From the NCBI GenBank assembly GCA_003233235.1, contig QILF01000052.1, positions 1 to 40,579 of the forward strand: a stretch of DNA of 40,579 bases. The letters run 5' to 3'. The translations under genes were made by a program, and so were the position numbers. Under the pieces are notes generated by a model. That model was not told the origin of the DNA. It made no database searches and saw only the letters and a list, made by a program, of their open reading frames with translations. The first letter of the stretch is position 1, and each line of letters starts with the position of its first letter. Origin of the DNA: Zetaproteobacteria bacterium (GTDB taxonomy: Bacteria; Pseudomonadota; Zetaproteobacteria; Mariprofundales; Mariprofundaceae). Shown here one piece after another: positions 9,355 to 18,823 of this stretch.

Positions 9355-10395
9355 ATGCAATATCGCCGCTTGGGAAAAACAGACATGACCGTATCCGCTA
9401 TCGCGCTGGGAACGATGACGTGGGGCGAGCAAAACACAGCGGAGGAGGCCTTCCGGCAGATGGACTATGCGCTGGATCAAGGCGTAAATTTTTTTGATAC
9501 TGCCGAGTTGTATGCCATTCCGCCCAAGGCTGAAACCTACGGGCGCACTGAAGACATTATTGGTCAGTGGTTTAAAAAGCGTGGTCGTCGGGAGGAAATT
9601 ATCCTTGCCTCCAAGGTCTGCGGGCCAACCGGCTGGTGTCCGCATATCCGCCATGGAGAATCGCGTTTGGATGTTAAGAATATCATCACAGCCTGTGAAA
9701 AATCACTCCAGCGTTTGCAAACCGACTATCTCGACCTGTACCAGACCCACTGGCCGGATCGCCATACCAATTTTTTTGGAAAACTCGGCTATCAGCACGA
9801 TACACAAGAGCTTACAACACCGATTTCGGAAACGTTGGAAGCCCTGAATCTTCTTCTTCAACAGGGCAAAGTACGACAGATTGGTATTTCCAACGAAACC
9901 CCGTGGGGCATGATGCAGCATCTGAATTTGTCGGAAATCTCCGTTTTGCCGCGTATCGCCAGCATTCAAAACCCGTACAGCTTGCTCAATCGCTCATTTG
10001 AGGTCGGCGCAGCCGAAATCGCCTGCCGTGAAAATGTTGGTCTGCTTGCCTATTCGCCGCTGGCATTCGGCATGCTCTCTGGAAAGTATCTGAATGGTGC
10101 AAAACCCGAAGGTGCGCGGCTCACCTTGTTTGATGCCTATACCCGCTACTCTGGCGAACAGGCGGAACTTGCCACTCAGGCATACGTGAAACTGGCGATT
10201 GAACACGGCCTCAATCCGGCGCAAATGGCACTGGCTTTCATTCTCCGGCAGCCATTCGTCACCAGCGTTATCATCGGTGCGACCACGATGGCGCAATTGA
10301 AGCAGAATATCGCCGCCATCAATATCGAGCTTGCCGGGATCGTTATCGAAGGCATCGAAGCCATTCATAAACGCTATCCGAACCCCTGCCCCTGA
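9355..10395 (+). CDS. Aldo/keto reductase (Tas-like)
   Basis: MQYRRLGKTDMTVSAIALGTMTWGEQNT, NFFDTAELY, YSLLNRSFEV, VTSVIIGATTMAQLKQNI. Confidence 0.92.
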   Translation: MQYRRLGKTDMTVSAIALGTMTWGEQNTAEEAFRQMDYALDQGVNFFDTAELYAIPPKAETYGRTEDIIGQWFKKRGRREEIILASKVCGPTGWCPHIRHGESRLDVKNIITACEKSLQRLQTDYLDLYQTHWPDRHTNFFGKLGYQHDTQELTTPISETLEALNLLLQQGKVRQIGISNETPWGMMQHLNLSEISVLPRIASIQNPYSLLNRSFEVGAAEIACRENVGLLAYSPLAFGMLSGKYLNGAKPEGARLTLFDAYTRYSGEQAELATQAYVKLAIEHGLNPAQMALAFILRQPFVTSVIIGATTMAQLKQNIAAINIELAGIVIEGIEAIHKRYPNPCP

Positions 10396-10414
10396 TTCGC
10401 AGACAGCTTATTTT

Positions 10415-10951
10415 TCAGCCTTGGTTGATTTCCATAATCGGTAACTCATGCATCGGTTCGATGGGCATATCGGAAAGGCGTTTTTCCACTGCAATTTCAT
10501 CGCAATCAGCAAATTTTTTACAGTGTACACATACCGTCCATACCTTGTGCGGCAGGCTTTCGCGCGGCACGCTTACATAGCCTATTTTCGAAAAGAAATC
10601 GGGCACATAGGTTAAGGCAAAGATGCGCGCCACACCCAATCTCATGCCCCATTTTTCGCTGGCTTCGACAAGCAGTCGGCCAATGCCCAAACCATGCATG
10701 TCGTCGCGCACCACCAGCGAGCGAACCTCGGCCAGATTGGACCCGTAAATATGCATGGCAACCACGCCAACCAGCTCCGCTTCCGATGGACCTTCGTTAA
10801 ACAACGCCACCGCAAATTCCTGTAAATGCTGGAATAAGTTATCACGCGAACGCGCTAGAATAATATTGCGCTCGGCAAACGGTTTAAGCAGTGCTTCGAT
10901 GGCATCCACATCATCCACCCGTGCCATGCGAATTTGAATACGGTGCGGCAT
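10415..10951 (-). CDS. GNAT N-acetyltransferase, N-acetylglutamate synthase-like
   Basis: RSLVVRDDMHGLGIGRLLVEASEKWGMRLG; Cys-bearing tail VWTVCVHCKKFADCDEIAV typical of short ArgA-like proteins. Confidence 0.82.
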   Translation of the reverse strand: MPHRIQIRMARVDDVDAIEALLKPFAERNIILARSRDNLFQHLQEFAVALFNEGPSEAELVGVVAMHIYGSNLAEVRSLVVRDDMHGLGIGRLLVEASEKWGMRLGVARIFALTYVPDFFSKIGYVSVPRESLPHKVWTVCVHCKKFADCDEIAVEKRLSDMPIEPMHELPIMEINQG

Positions 10952-12672
10952 TAGCTTACTTTCGCAGGATTAGCTTCCGCACGGTTCGTTTCCACACGGT
11001 TCGTTTCCACACAAGCAGCTCCGCGCGCCAGCATCTGCTCGGCATGGGCAAGACTTTCATCACCCGCATCGCCAAGCATACGCGCTATTTCTTTCAAGCG
11101 CGCCGTATCGTCCAGCGGTTTTAGTCCGCTCACCGTGCGCCCGTCGCGCTGTTCTTTATAAATATGAATCTGCCGTTTGGCGCAGGTCGCCACCTGTGGC
11201 AGATGCGAAATCACCAGCACTTGCCGTACCCGGCCCATTTCAGCCAGCAATTCACCCACACACCACGCTGTTTCGCCGCCGATACCGGCATCCACTTCAT
11301 CGAAAATGGCGATTTGCGGTGCACTGGCCATCGCTCCGCAACCTTTCAAGGCCAGCACCAGTCGCGACATTTCGCCGCCCGAAGCCACCGCCGTTAATTC
11401 GCGAAATGGCTCACCCGGGTTGGACGCAGCCATAAACACCGTTTCGTCAAAGCCGTGCATACTCCACGTAGCGTCATCTTCGGTCTGCGCCACCACGTCG
11501 ATGCGCAATTGCATGCCGCCGAGTGCTAATTTATCAAGAAAACCACGCAATTCAGTGATAAGTTTCCTACCCGCCTTGTTGCGAGCCTGCGACAAGGCTT
11601 TTGCTTGTGTGCAGAATCCCTCTGTTGCCGTTTTGAATGCCTCGCGGCGTGCTTCTTCATCCCACGCGCCGGTATCCAGATGATTTAATTTATCTTCCAG
11701 TTCAGCAAACAGCGTGCTAAGCCCTTCTTCATCGGTTTCATTGCGGCGCATCGCCTCGTGTAAATCCATCAGGTGTGTTTCATCGGCTTGCAAAGCCTCA
11801 GCATCAAATCCGCCATCAAGCACGCTACGCAAAGATGGCGAGGTTTCGCCGAGCAGCACATCCACCTGCGCCAGATAATCTGTTGCCGCGCTGATTTGCG
11901 GATGAAATGCCGCCACGCTTTCCAGCTCACGAGCACAGGCGGCTATTTTGCCGCGCAAATCACCTTCACCGTCTTCAAGCGTCTCCAATGCACCCGCCAC
12001 CGCCGTTTGAATTTGCGCGAAATGCCGTCCCGCTTCGATTTTCTGCTGTAATTTATCGACTAGGCCAGCTTGCAACTCCAGCGCGGCAAGGCGCTTGTGC
12101 TCCTCGCGCATCCACGCTTCCTCGCGCACCCCGCGTTGCCGTTCACTGAGCAAAGAATCCAGTGCTTTTCGCGTTTTTTGCCACTGTTGCCACGCTACGA
12201 CTACCGCTTGTTTTTGTTTGTCAGGTATTCGCGCATCCAGTAACTGGCGTTGAAACTCAGCCCGCATCAACGACTGATGTTCATGCTGACCATGCATATC
12301 CAGCAGCAAGCGGCCAATATCCTGTAACAACCGCGCTGCTACAGGCGAGCCATTAATCCAGGCACGTGAACTGCCATCGGCGCGAATTACGCGGCGTAGC
12401 ACCAGCTCGCCATCGCCCTCAATGTCGTGCTCTGCGAGCAAATTTCTAACATTCGCCTGTATATTTTGAAGCACCACGCTAACTTCGGCTTTGTCGGCCC
12501 CGTGGCGAACCCAATCGCTACTCGCTCGCGCCCCGAAAGCCGCGCCGAGCGCATCAACCAGCATAGATTTTCCAGCGCCGGTTTCGCCGGAAAAGACCGT
12601 CATGCCATCACCCAGTTCAAGCTGCACATCGTCGATCAACGCGAACTGGCGGACATGCAGTTCGCTTAGCAT
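10951..12672 (-). CDS. recN: DNA repair protein RecN
   Basis: MLSELHVRQFALIDDVQLELGDGMTVFSGETGAGKSMLVDALG; ASGGEMSRLVLALK; IFDEVDAGIGG; SHLPQVA. Confidence 0.96.
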   Translation of the reverse strand: MLSELHVRQFALIDDVQLELGDGMTVFSGETGAGKSMLVDALGAAFGARASSDWVRHGADKAEVSVVLQNIQANVRNLLAEHDIEGDGELVLRRVIRADGSSRAWINGSPVAARLLQDIGRLLLDMHGQHEHQSLMRAEFQRQLLDARIPDKQKQAVVVAWQQWQKTRKALDSLLSERQRGVREEAWMREEHKRLAALELQAGLVDKLQQKIEAGRHFAQIQTAVAGALETLEDGEGDLRGKIAACARELESVAAFHPQISAATDYLAQVDVLLGETSPSLRSVLDGGFDAEALQADETHLMDLHEAMRRNETDEEGLSTLFAELEDKLNHLDTGAWDEEARREAFKTATEGFCTQAKALSQARNKAGRKLITELRGFLDKLALGGMQLRIDVVAQTEDDATWSMHGFDETVFMAASNPGEPFRELTAVASGGEMSRLVLALKGCGAMASAPQIAIFDEVDAGIGGETAWCVGELLAEMGRVRQVLVISHLPQVATCAKRQIHIYKEQRDGRTVSGLKPLDDTARLKEIARMLGDAGDESLAHAEQMLARGAACVETNRVETNRAEANPAKVS

Positions 12673-12703
12673 GCGCGCATCCGATTTGTTTGTTTGTCGC
12701 CGT

Positions 12704-13573
12704 TCAACATGGTGTGGATATTTCGCTCCGTCCCGTCCAGTGTAATTTGTTGCGTAGCACTTTGTAGTAATTGCGCCCGGGCAGGTAAATCAGCGAAATA
12801 GCCCCCGATTTATTGATGCGGATTTCATCACCCTGCTGCAAATCGAGAATCATCTGCCCGTCCAGATTCAGCGCACCGGGCGCAGGAACCTCAGTCAGAC
12901 GCAAGCTGATGGTTTCGCTGGCGGGCAATACAATCGGTCGGTTGGACAAAATATGCGGGCAAACCGGTGCGACGGTAATCGCATCCAGCCCCGGATGTAC
13001 AATGGGGCCACCTGCAGATAGAGCATAGGCTGTCGAACCAGCCGGTGTGGACAGCACAAGACCATCGGCACGTACGCGGAAGACAAAATGTCCGGCAACG
13101 TGCATTTCAAACTCAATCATGCGCGGGTGACGGTTGCGTTGCAGTACCACGTCGTTCATGGCGTGGCCGCTAATCAACATTTCGCCGTCCCGCCAGCCTT
13201 CGGCGTGCAGGCTGAAATGGCGCACCACCTCGCCCTTGCCGGAAAGCACGGTTGCCACGGCTTTGAACATGTCGTCTACCGGCGTTTCGGTTAGAAAACC
13301 GAGGCGGCCAAGGTTGATACCGAGAATCGGGGTGTCGGAGCCGATAAAATGCCGACCAACATTGAGCAGCGAACCGTCGCCGCCAAGTACCAGCATCAGA
13401 TCAACAGCTTTCGGCATATCGTCGAGCGGGATGCACTTCTCATCGCAAACGTTACGCAAACTGGCATCAATGCAGATGCTTTCATCTTGTTGTTTAAGCC
13501 AGTCAATAAGCTCTACGGCTACGGTAGCAGCACGCGCGTCATCCGGCTTGCTGCTGACACCGATGGTTTTCAT
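12704..13573 (-). CDS. nadK: NAD kinase
   Basis: VLGGDGSLLNVGRHFIGSDTPILGINLGRLGFLTE; DGLVLSTPAGSTAYALSAGGPIVHP; start MKTIGVSS at 13573. Confidence 0.95.
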   Translation of the reverse strand: MKTIGVSSKPDDARAATVAVELIDWLKQQDESICIDASLRNVCDEKCIPLDDMPKAVDLMLVLGGDGSLLNVGRHFIGSDTPILGINLGRLGFLTETPVDDMFKAVATVLSGKGEVVRHFSLHAEGWRDGEMLISGHAMNDVVLQRNRHPRMIEFEMHVAGHFVFRVRADGLVLSTPAGSTAYALSAGGPIVHPGLDAITVAPVCPHILSNRPIVLPASETISLRLTEVPAPGALNLDGQMILDLQQGDEIRINKSGAISLIYLPGRNYYKVLRNKLHWTGRSEISTPC

Positions 13574-13842
13574 TTGGCGACGCCCAGCCAGCCCTTGGGC
13601 TGTGTGTGGCATTGAAAACATTGTGTTGAACTGGCATGTCCGAGCGGCTGCGGGCGTACCCCGTCAGCGCCATGGCATTGCATGCAGGTCTCGTGCGAGA
13701 TCGCGGTCCGATGCACCGCATCGTCCGGTGTCGGTTTGGTGGTGCGTTCACTGCTACCAAGCACCAGCAGCACAATCACGGCAATCACCACGGCTGCAAA
13801 CACTGCGTCTTTCTTGCCGGGTTGCCACTTTTTATCACTCAT
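13570..13842 (-). CDS. Small membrane-anchored diheme c-type cytochrome-like protein
   Basis: 90 aa from MSDKKW; one TM (AVFAAVVIAVIVLLVLG) and two CxxCH motifs (CMQCH, CFQCH); 4-nt overlap with nadK. Confidence 0.8.
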   Translation of the reverse strand: MSDKKWQPGKKDAVFAAVVIAVIVLLVLGSSERTTKPTPDDAVHRTAISHETCMQCHGADGVRPQPLGHASSTQCFQCHTQPKGWLGVAK

Positions 13843-14026
13843 ATCGCGTTCTCCTAAATTACAGGTGAATTGGTAAGGCAAAGTGCCTTGCTTTGCAAGC
13901 TGTGATTACGCGTGGATGTTGCAAAGGCCATAAAACTCCCAAACGCCTTACTTTCTATAGGTGTTTGTGTTATAGCATATTCGCTACAATGCGCCATAAT
14001 AAAACAACTTCCTTTGGAGGAAACAT

Positions 14027-14608
14027 ATGGGTATTTTTACAAATCATAAACTCGCTCTGACTGCCGGTTTTGTGCTCGCTGCCATTATTCTGGGCGCAGG
14101 CATCGCTACCGGTGGTTCTGCACCGGATATCGGTGATCTGGCACGTTGGGGTCACTTTCTGGCCGGTATCACCTGGATTGGCCTGCTGTATTATTTAAAT
14201 TTCTGTCAGGTTCCGTCCATGGGCGGCCTGTCTGCCGATACCAAAGCCGACCTGTTCAAGGATTCCAGCATTGTTCGTCGTGTCCTCTGGTGGTTCCGCT
14301 GGGGGGCAATGTTCACCCTGATTTTCGGTGTCATTCTGTACATGAACATGATGCACGGTGGTGGCTTCAGTGGCACGCCGGGTTGGGATATTCGTATTGG
14401 CGGCCTGTTCGGTATCATCATGTGGTTCAATGTCTGGTTCATTATCTGGCCGGCCCAGAAGAAAATTCTGGGTATTGTTGAAGCCACAGCAGAAGAGAAA
14501 GCAGCACTGGGCAAACGTGCTCTGATTGCTTCGCGTACCAACACCATCCTGTCCATTCCGATGTTGTTGCTGATGGCTTCTTCGGCGCATTTCCGCTTGT
14601 TCGGTTAA
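14027..14608 (+). CDS. Urate oxidase N-terminal (PuuD-like) membrane-domain protein
   Basis: RWGHFLAGITWIGLLYYLNFCQVP...WWFRWGAMFTLIFG and several TM helices; SD TTTGGAGGAAAC. Confidence 0.75.
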   Translation: MGIFTNHKLALTAGFVLAAIILGAGIATGGSAPDIGDLARWGHFLAGITWIGLLYYLNFCQVPSMGGLSADTKADLFKDSSIVRRVLWWFRWGAMFTLIFGVILYMNMMHGGGFSGTPGWDIRIGGLFGIIMWFNVWFIIWPAQKKILGIVEATAEEKAALGKRALIASRTNTILSIPMLLLMASSAHFRLFG

Positions 14609-14655
14609 TTTCGGGACGAAGATCAGATTATCTCAAAAGACAGTCTCAAGCTTTC

Positions 14656-14682
14656 AAGGGCGGCCTTCGGGTCGCCCTTTTT
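14656..14682 (+). terminator. Rho-independent terminator after the PuuD-like gene
   Basis: AAGGGCGgccttcgggtCGCCCTTTTT hairpin plus T tract. Confidence 0.88.
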
Positions 14683-14764
14683 GTTGTGCGTTGGCTGTAT
14701 CAGTCGTTTGTGGCTATGAATGGAAAATATTGCCAGCCCGTTGCCCATGGCGCATGGTTTGCAC

Positions 14765-15097
14765 ATGGAAATCACCAAAACATTCGGTCTGTTCATTATC
14801 ACCGCACTGGCTGAAATTATCGGCTGCTATCTTCCCTATTTGTGGCTGAAAGAAGGGAAATCCATCTGGCTCCTGCTGCCCGCTGCACTTAGTCTCGCCG
14901 CCTTCGCATGGTTACTTACCCTGCACCCGCAGGCTGCCGGACGTGTCTATGCCGCATACGGTGGCGTCTATATCAGTGTCGCCCTCGTCTGGTTGTGGCT
15001 TATTGATGCCGTTCGCCCTACCGCATCCGACTGGATTGGTGTCGCCGTTTGTTTGTTAGGCTCCGCCATTATCATCTTCGGACCACGGCAAATTTGA
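14765..15097 (+). CDS. YnfA/UPF0060 family small membrane protein
   Basis: [53 protein letters not shown]; upstream ATG at 14720 is an alternative start. Confidence 0.9.
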   Translation: MEITKTFGLFIITALAEIIGCYLPYLWLKEGKSIWLLLPAALSLAAFAWLLTLHPQAAGRVYAAYGGVYISVALVWLWLIDAVRPTASDWIGVAVCLLGSAIIIFGPRQI

Positions 15098-15194
15098 ACG
15101 TGACCATGTTGTGCCATTCTACAGTAGAAATGGAGCAAGCGAGGGAAGTCTTGTTGCATAAACACATTGTTTACTATTTTCAGTAAGGATAAAT

Positions 15195-15509
15195 ATGAAA
15201 AAGACATTTAAATTAACACACCCGAAAATCAAGCCTGCGAGGCTAGTCGAAGCAGTGAGATGCGACGTTAAAAAATATATCCAGAGAGAACGGCGAAAAG
15301 AATTGCCGGAAGGGTTTGATTTCTGGGATTTTGATTGCAAATTCGGGGCTACGGTTGAACAGGCGGAGACGATTCACGAATTTGACCTTGGTAAATGCAT
15401 TGGTGAGGCCGAAACACAGAAGTTGGAATCGTTTTATGTGGAAATCTTGGTCAAACCGGGTAAAAAATCAGGAGCCACGGACGGGAGAAAGGAACAAGTG
15501 GATGAATAA
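15195..15509 (+). CDS. DUF6172 family protein
   Basis: MKKTFKLTHPKIKPARLVEAVRCDVKKYIQRERRKELPEGFDFWDFDCKFG. Confidence 0.75.
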   Translation: MKKTFKLTHPKIKPARLVEAVRCDVKKYIQRERRKELPEGFDFWDFDCKFGATVEQAETIHEFDLGKCIGEAETQKLESFYVEILVKPGKKSGATDGRKEQVDE

Positions 15510-15510
15510 A

Positions 15511-15573
15511 GAGCCACTTGCAAAAGTCGTGAGCGGCAATCGGCGTCCCCACTCAGACTTTTGCAAGTAGCTC
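15511..15573. mobile_element. 63-bp palindromic (mini-MITE-like) element with TAAA flanks; may also act as a bidirectional terminator
   Basis: GAGCCACTTGCAAAAGTC (15511-15528) versus GACTTTTGCAAGTAGCTC (15556-15573), 17/18 complementary; TAAA at 15507-15510 and 15574-15577. Confidence 0.55.
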
Positions 15574-15588
15574 TAAAGCTTTTGTTTT

Positions 15589-16629
15589 TCAGGTGTTAGG
15601 ATTTCTTGCCCATACGCCCTGTTCGCTGATAATAGCTGTGATGTTGGCATAAGGCGTTACATCGAAAGCGGGATTCCCGGCGCTTGAATTCGGTGAGGCA
15701 ATGCGGATGAGGTGGCTATCTCCGGCCTCATCCACGCCATCCATCATCAACACCTCGTCAGCATCGCGTTCTTCAACCGGAATCGCAGCGCCAGTGGCGC
15801 AATTTGCATCGAAGGTGCTCGATGGCGCGGCTACATAAAAAGGAATGCCGTGCTCGCGAGCGGCCAGTGAAAGCATGTAAGTACCTATTTTATTGGCGAC
15901 ATCGCCATTCGCAGCAATACGGTCCGCACCGGTGACAATGGCATCCACCTTACCCTGAGACATCATCCACGCGGCGGCACTATCGGCCTGAATACAGTGT
16001 TTCACGCCTTCCTGCCCCAATTCCCAGGCGGTTAGCCGCGCCCCCTGCAAGCGCGGTCGGGTTTCATCCACCCAAACAAACGGCGATTCACCCGCGTGTG
16101 CCAATTTATAAATTCCAGAGGTCGCCGTCCCCCAATCCACCGCCGCCAGCCATCCGGCATTACAATGGGTCAGGATGCGTCGCTCACCAACGGCCAGGCG
16201 CTCGGCCAAGTGCTCGCCCATGCACGCGTTGGCAGCCACTTCGGTATCGGAATAGCTTTGTGCGGCGGCCTGCATATCCGCATCCGTTACCCCTTGTTCA
16301 GCAAGTGCTTGTATTGCATCACAGGCGTGGAAGAGATTAACGGCGGTGGGCCGTGTAGCGCGAAAACGGGGCAGCCAGTGGGTAAAAAATCTATTCTTAT
16401 CAGTGAGATACGCTAAAGCTAAGCCATATGCAGCGGCACCTCCAATTGCCGGAGCGCCGCGTACCTGCATGCTTTCAATCGCTAGCGCGACATCTTCCGG
16501 TTTTCTGCTGATCCGCTGCTCAAAACGGTGTGGTAGCAGGCGTTGGTCAATCCACTGCACCGCAGGAGTAGAGTCGCCAGCGTCAACAAACCAGTTTGCC
16601 GAGCGAAAAGATTTTCCGCCGACTCTCAT
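15589..16629 (-). CDS. mtnA: S-methyl-5-thioribose-1-phosphate isomerase
   Basis: MQVRGAPAIGGAAAYGLALA, LTHCNAG, VDAIVTGADRIAANGDVANKIGTY. Confidence 0.95.
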   Translation of the reverse strand: MRVGGKSFRSANWFVDAGDSTPAVQWIDQRLLPHRFEQRISRKPEDVALAIESMQVRGAPAIGGAAAYGLALAYLTDKNRFFTHWLPRFRATRPTAVNLFHACDAIQALAEQGVTDADMQAAAQSYSDTEVAANACMGEHLAERLAVGERRILTHCNAGWLAAVDWGTATSGIYKLAHAGESPFVWVDETRPRLQGARLTAWELGQEGVKHCIQADSAAAWMMSQGKVDAIVTGADRIAANGDVANKIGTYMLSLAAREHGIPFYVAAPSSTFDANCATGAAIPVEERDADEVLMMDGVDEAGDSHLIRIASPNSSAGNPAFDVTPYANITAIISEQGVWARNPNT

Positions 16630-17483
16630 CCGCGCAGGCGGTTCAAAACCGTATCTAACTCTGCCGCTTGCGCATATTTGATTCGCATCTCACCGCTGCC
16701 GTTTTTGCGGCAACGAATCTCCACCATTAAACCGAGACGGCGGGTTAAGTCATCCTGCAAAGCAGCCACATCGGCATCGACGGTAAGCGGTGCGGGTTTT
16801 GACGATGAAGAACGCGCTTTTCTAGCATGCATCTCCATTTGACGTGCACTCCAACCGCCCTCGACACATTGCGCGGCAAGGCGTTCGGCATCTTTGGCCG
16901 GCAATCCGACCAGTGCACGTGCATGGCCCATATCCAGTTCGCGGCGTTCAACCATGCGCTGAATTTTCTGCGATAGTTGTAACAAACGAATCAGATTGGT
17001 GACTTGCGTACGCGATTTCCCCATGCGCTCGGCAACATGTTGCTGCGTGCAGCCGAATTCTGAAATCATAAGCTGATATGCACGCGCTGATTCGATTGCC
17101 GTCAAATCATCGCGCTGCTCATTTTCGACCACAGCCAGTTCCAAAGCCTGCAAATCATCGACATCACGCACCACAGCAGGGATTTCCAGCAAACCTGCGG
17201 CTTGCGCCGCTCGCCAGCGTCGCTCGCCGGCAATCAATTCGTAATCCGCACCGTTTGGACGTAGTAGAATCGGCATCAACACACCATCTTTGCGCACGGA
17301 GGCGGTTAGCGTAGCCAATTCATCTTCGGAAAAACGACTCCTCGGCTGGAATCGATTCGGACGAATCTGTGAAATCGGAATACGACTTGCCTGAGATAAC
17401 TTTTCCGGGTTAGGCGCATCGCCAAGCAGCGCGTTTAGCCCTTTCCCAAGCCCTCGTTTTTTCTGACTGTTTTGCATATTCAC
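16626..17483 (-). CDS. parB: Chromosome partitioning protein ParB
   Basis: RGLGKGLNALLGD, PNRFQPR, LIAGERRWRAAQAAG, HTH region SEFGCTQQHVAERMGKSRTQVTNLIRLL. Confidence 0.97.
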   Translation of the reverse strand: MNMQNSQKKRGLGKGLNALLGDAPNPEKLSQASRIPISQIRPNRFQPRSRFSEDELATLTASVRKDGVLMPILLRPNGADYELIAGERRWRAAQAAGLLEIPAVVRDVDDLQALELAVVENEQRDDLTAIESARAYQLMISEFGCTQQHVAERMGKSRTQVTNLIRLLQLSQKIQRMVERRELDMGHARALVGLPAKDAERLAAQCVEGGWSARQMEMHARKARSSSSKPAPLTVDADVAALQDDLTRRLGLMVEIRCRKNGSGEMRIKYAQAAELDTVLNRLRG

Positions 17484-17485
17484 CC

Positions 17486-18250
17486 CTATCCTCGCCGAAT
17501 CATTTCCTGTGCCACTTGCAAATAAGCCTGCGCACCCGTTGAACGAATATCATGATACATCGCCGGAATTCCGAAGCTCGGGGCCTCGGACAGACGCACA
17601 TTGCGCGGAATACAATGCTCGTAAACCTGTGACCCGAAATAACTTCGCACTTCCTCTTCCACTTGTACGCAAAGCCGGTTACGACGATCCACCATGGTTA
17701 AAAGAATGCCGTCCATATTCAAATACGGATTCAGGTTGGCGCGCACCCTGCGGATGGTGTCCATCAATTGTGTTAAACCTTCCATTGCATAAAATTCAGC
17801 CTGTAAGGTAATCATCACACGATCAGATGCGGCCAGCGCATTAAGTGTGATTAAATTTAGCGCTGGCGGGCAATCAATAAACACATAATCAAAAGGCTCG
17901 GCGGCATAATCCGAAAAAACCTTTTCCAGCACCTTTTCACGACCATCAACACCAACAAGCTCCACCTCAGCACCGGCCAGATCCATGCTTGCGGGAACGA
18001 TAAATAAACCTTCGCACGTGGTCGGTAAAATTGTGTTTTCAAGCGGCGCTTGATTGATAAACAGATCGTAGCTGCCCTGTTCTACTTGGCTCTTATCAAT
18101 CCCCAAGCCCGTGGTTGCGTTGCCCTGCGGGTCAATATCGAGCAACAGAACCCGCTTGTCCAGCGTCGCCAGCGATGCCGCCAAATTGATACTTGTCGTC
18201 GTTTTTCCGACGCCGCCTTTCTGGTTGGCGATGGCAACCACGCGCCTCAT
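17486..18250 (-). CDS. parA: Chromosome partitioning ATPase ParA (Soj)
   Basis: MRRVVAIANQKGGVGKTTTSINLAASLA; start at 18250 preferred over 18265. Confidence 0.97.
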   Translation of the reverse strand: MRRVVAIANQKGGVGKTTTSINLAASLATLDKRVLLLDIDPQGNATTGLGIDKSQVEQGSYDLFINQAPLENTILPTTCEGLFIVPASMDLAGAEVELVGVDGREKVLEKVFSDYAAEPFDYVFIDCPPALNLITLNALAASDRVMITLQAEFYAMEGLTQLMDTIRRVRANLNPYLNMDGILLTMVDRRNRLCVQVEEEVRSYFGSQVYEHCIPRNVRLSEAPSFGIPAMYHDIRSTGAQAYLQVAQEMIRRG

Positions 18251-18254
18251 GCAA

Positions 18255-18815
18255 CTATGTTTCACGTGAAACCCCTTCCCTTCGATAACAATGAATGCGT
18301 TGTTTTAAGCCTTGAAGACAAACCGCATCATCACTTGAAATTTTCCAGCCAGCCACGACTTGCGCCTGCAAACTTTCCGGGACTGGAAGCACAGCCAACC
18401 CGTCCGCAACCATATGCGCTTCGATCATCGGCAGCAATGCTTCCGGTTGCGTTACCGCCCGCGCCACACAAACATCAGCCTGAATATCCTGCAAATCACG
18501 AATGTCGCAATCATATACCGTAGCGTTGATATTCAACAACCGAACGATATGGCGCAGAAATTCAGCGCGCTTCTTACGCCTTTCCACCAAAATTCCCCGC
18601 AAATTCCGCCGCGCCAATAAAATCGGAATGCCGGGGATGCCCATGCCGCTACCGACATCAAGCAAGGTTCCCGAATCAGGCAGCCAGCGACATAGCGCGC
18701 GCGAAGGTGTGACAAAACGCCGTTCAAATTCACCAGCATCCTTAATCGCCGTTAAATTCAGCGCCTTGGCGAAGCGCAAGGTCTCATCAACATACCGCTG
18801 AGAATCATTTTTCAC
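18255..18815 (-). CDS. rsmG: 16S rRNA (guanine527-N7)-methyltransferase RsmG/GidB
   Basis: NLTAIKD...LLDVGSGMGIPGIPILLARR...VARAVTQPEALLPMIE; GTG start at 18815 inferred (ATG at 18938 would overlap mnmG by over 100 nt). Confidence 0.92.
   Translation of the reverse strand: MKNDSQRYVDETLRFAKALNLTAIKDAGEFERRFVTPSRALCRWLPDSGTLLDVGSGMGIPGIPILLARRNLRGILVERRKKRAEFLRHIVRLLNINATVYDCDIRDLQDIQADVCVARAVTQPEALLPMIEAHMVADGLAVLPVPESLQAQVVAGWKISSDDAVCLQGLKQRIHCYRREGVSRET
18258..18273. promoter_or_regulatory. parS: parS centromere site
   Basis: TGTTTCACGTGAAACC, 15/16 match to TGTTTCACGTGAAACA; adjacent to parA. Confidence 0.92.
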
Positions 18816-18823
18816 GAAAGGCC

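Noticed and set aside
13134-13868. 244-aa plus-strand ORF
   Set aside because: Antisense to nadK and the mini-cytochrome gene, low-complexity Ser/Arg translation
13890-13912. GCAAAG/CTTTGC small inverted repeat in the divergent promoter region
   Set aside because: Only 6 bp; not distinguishable from chance
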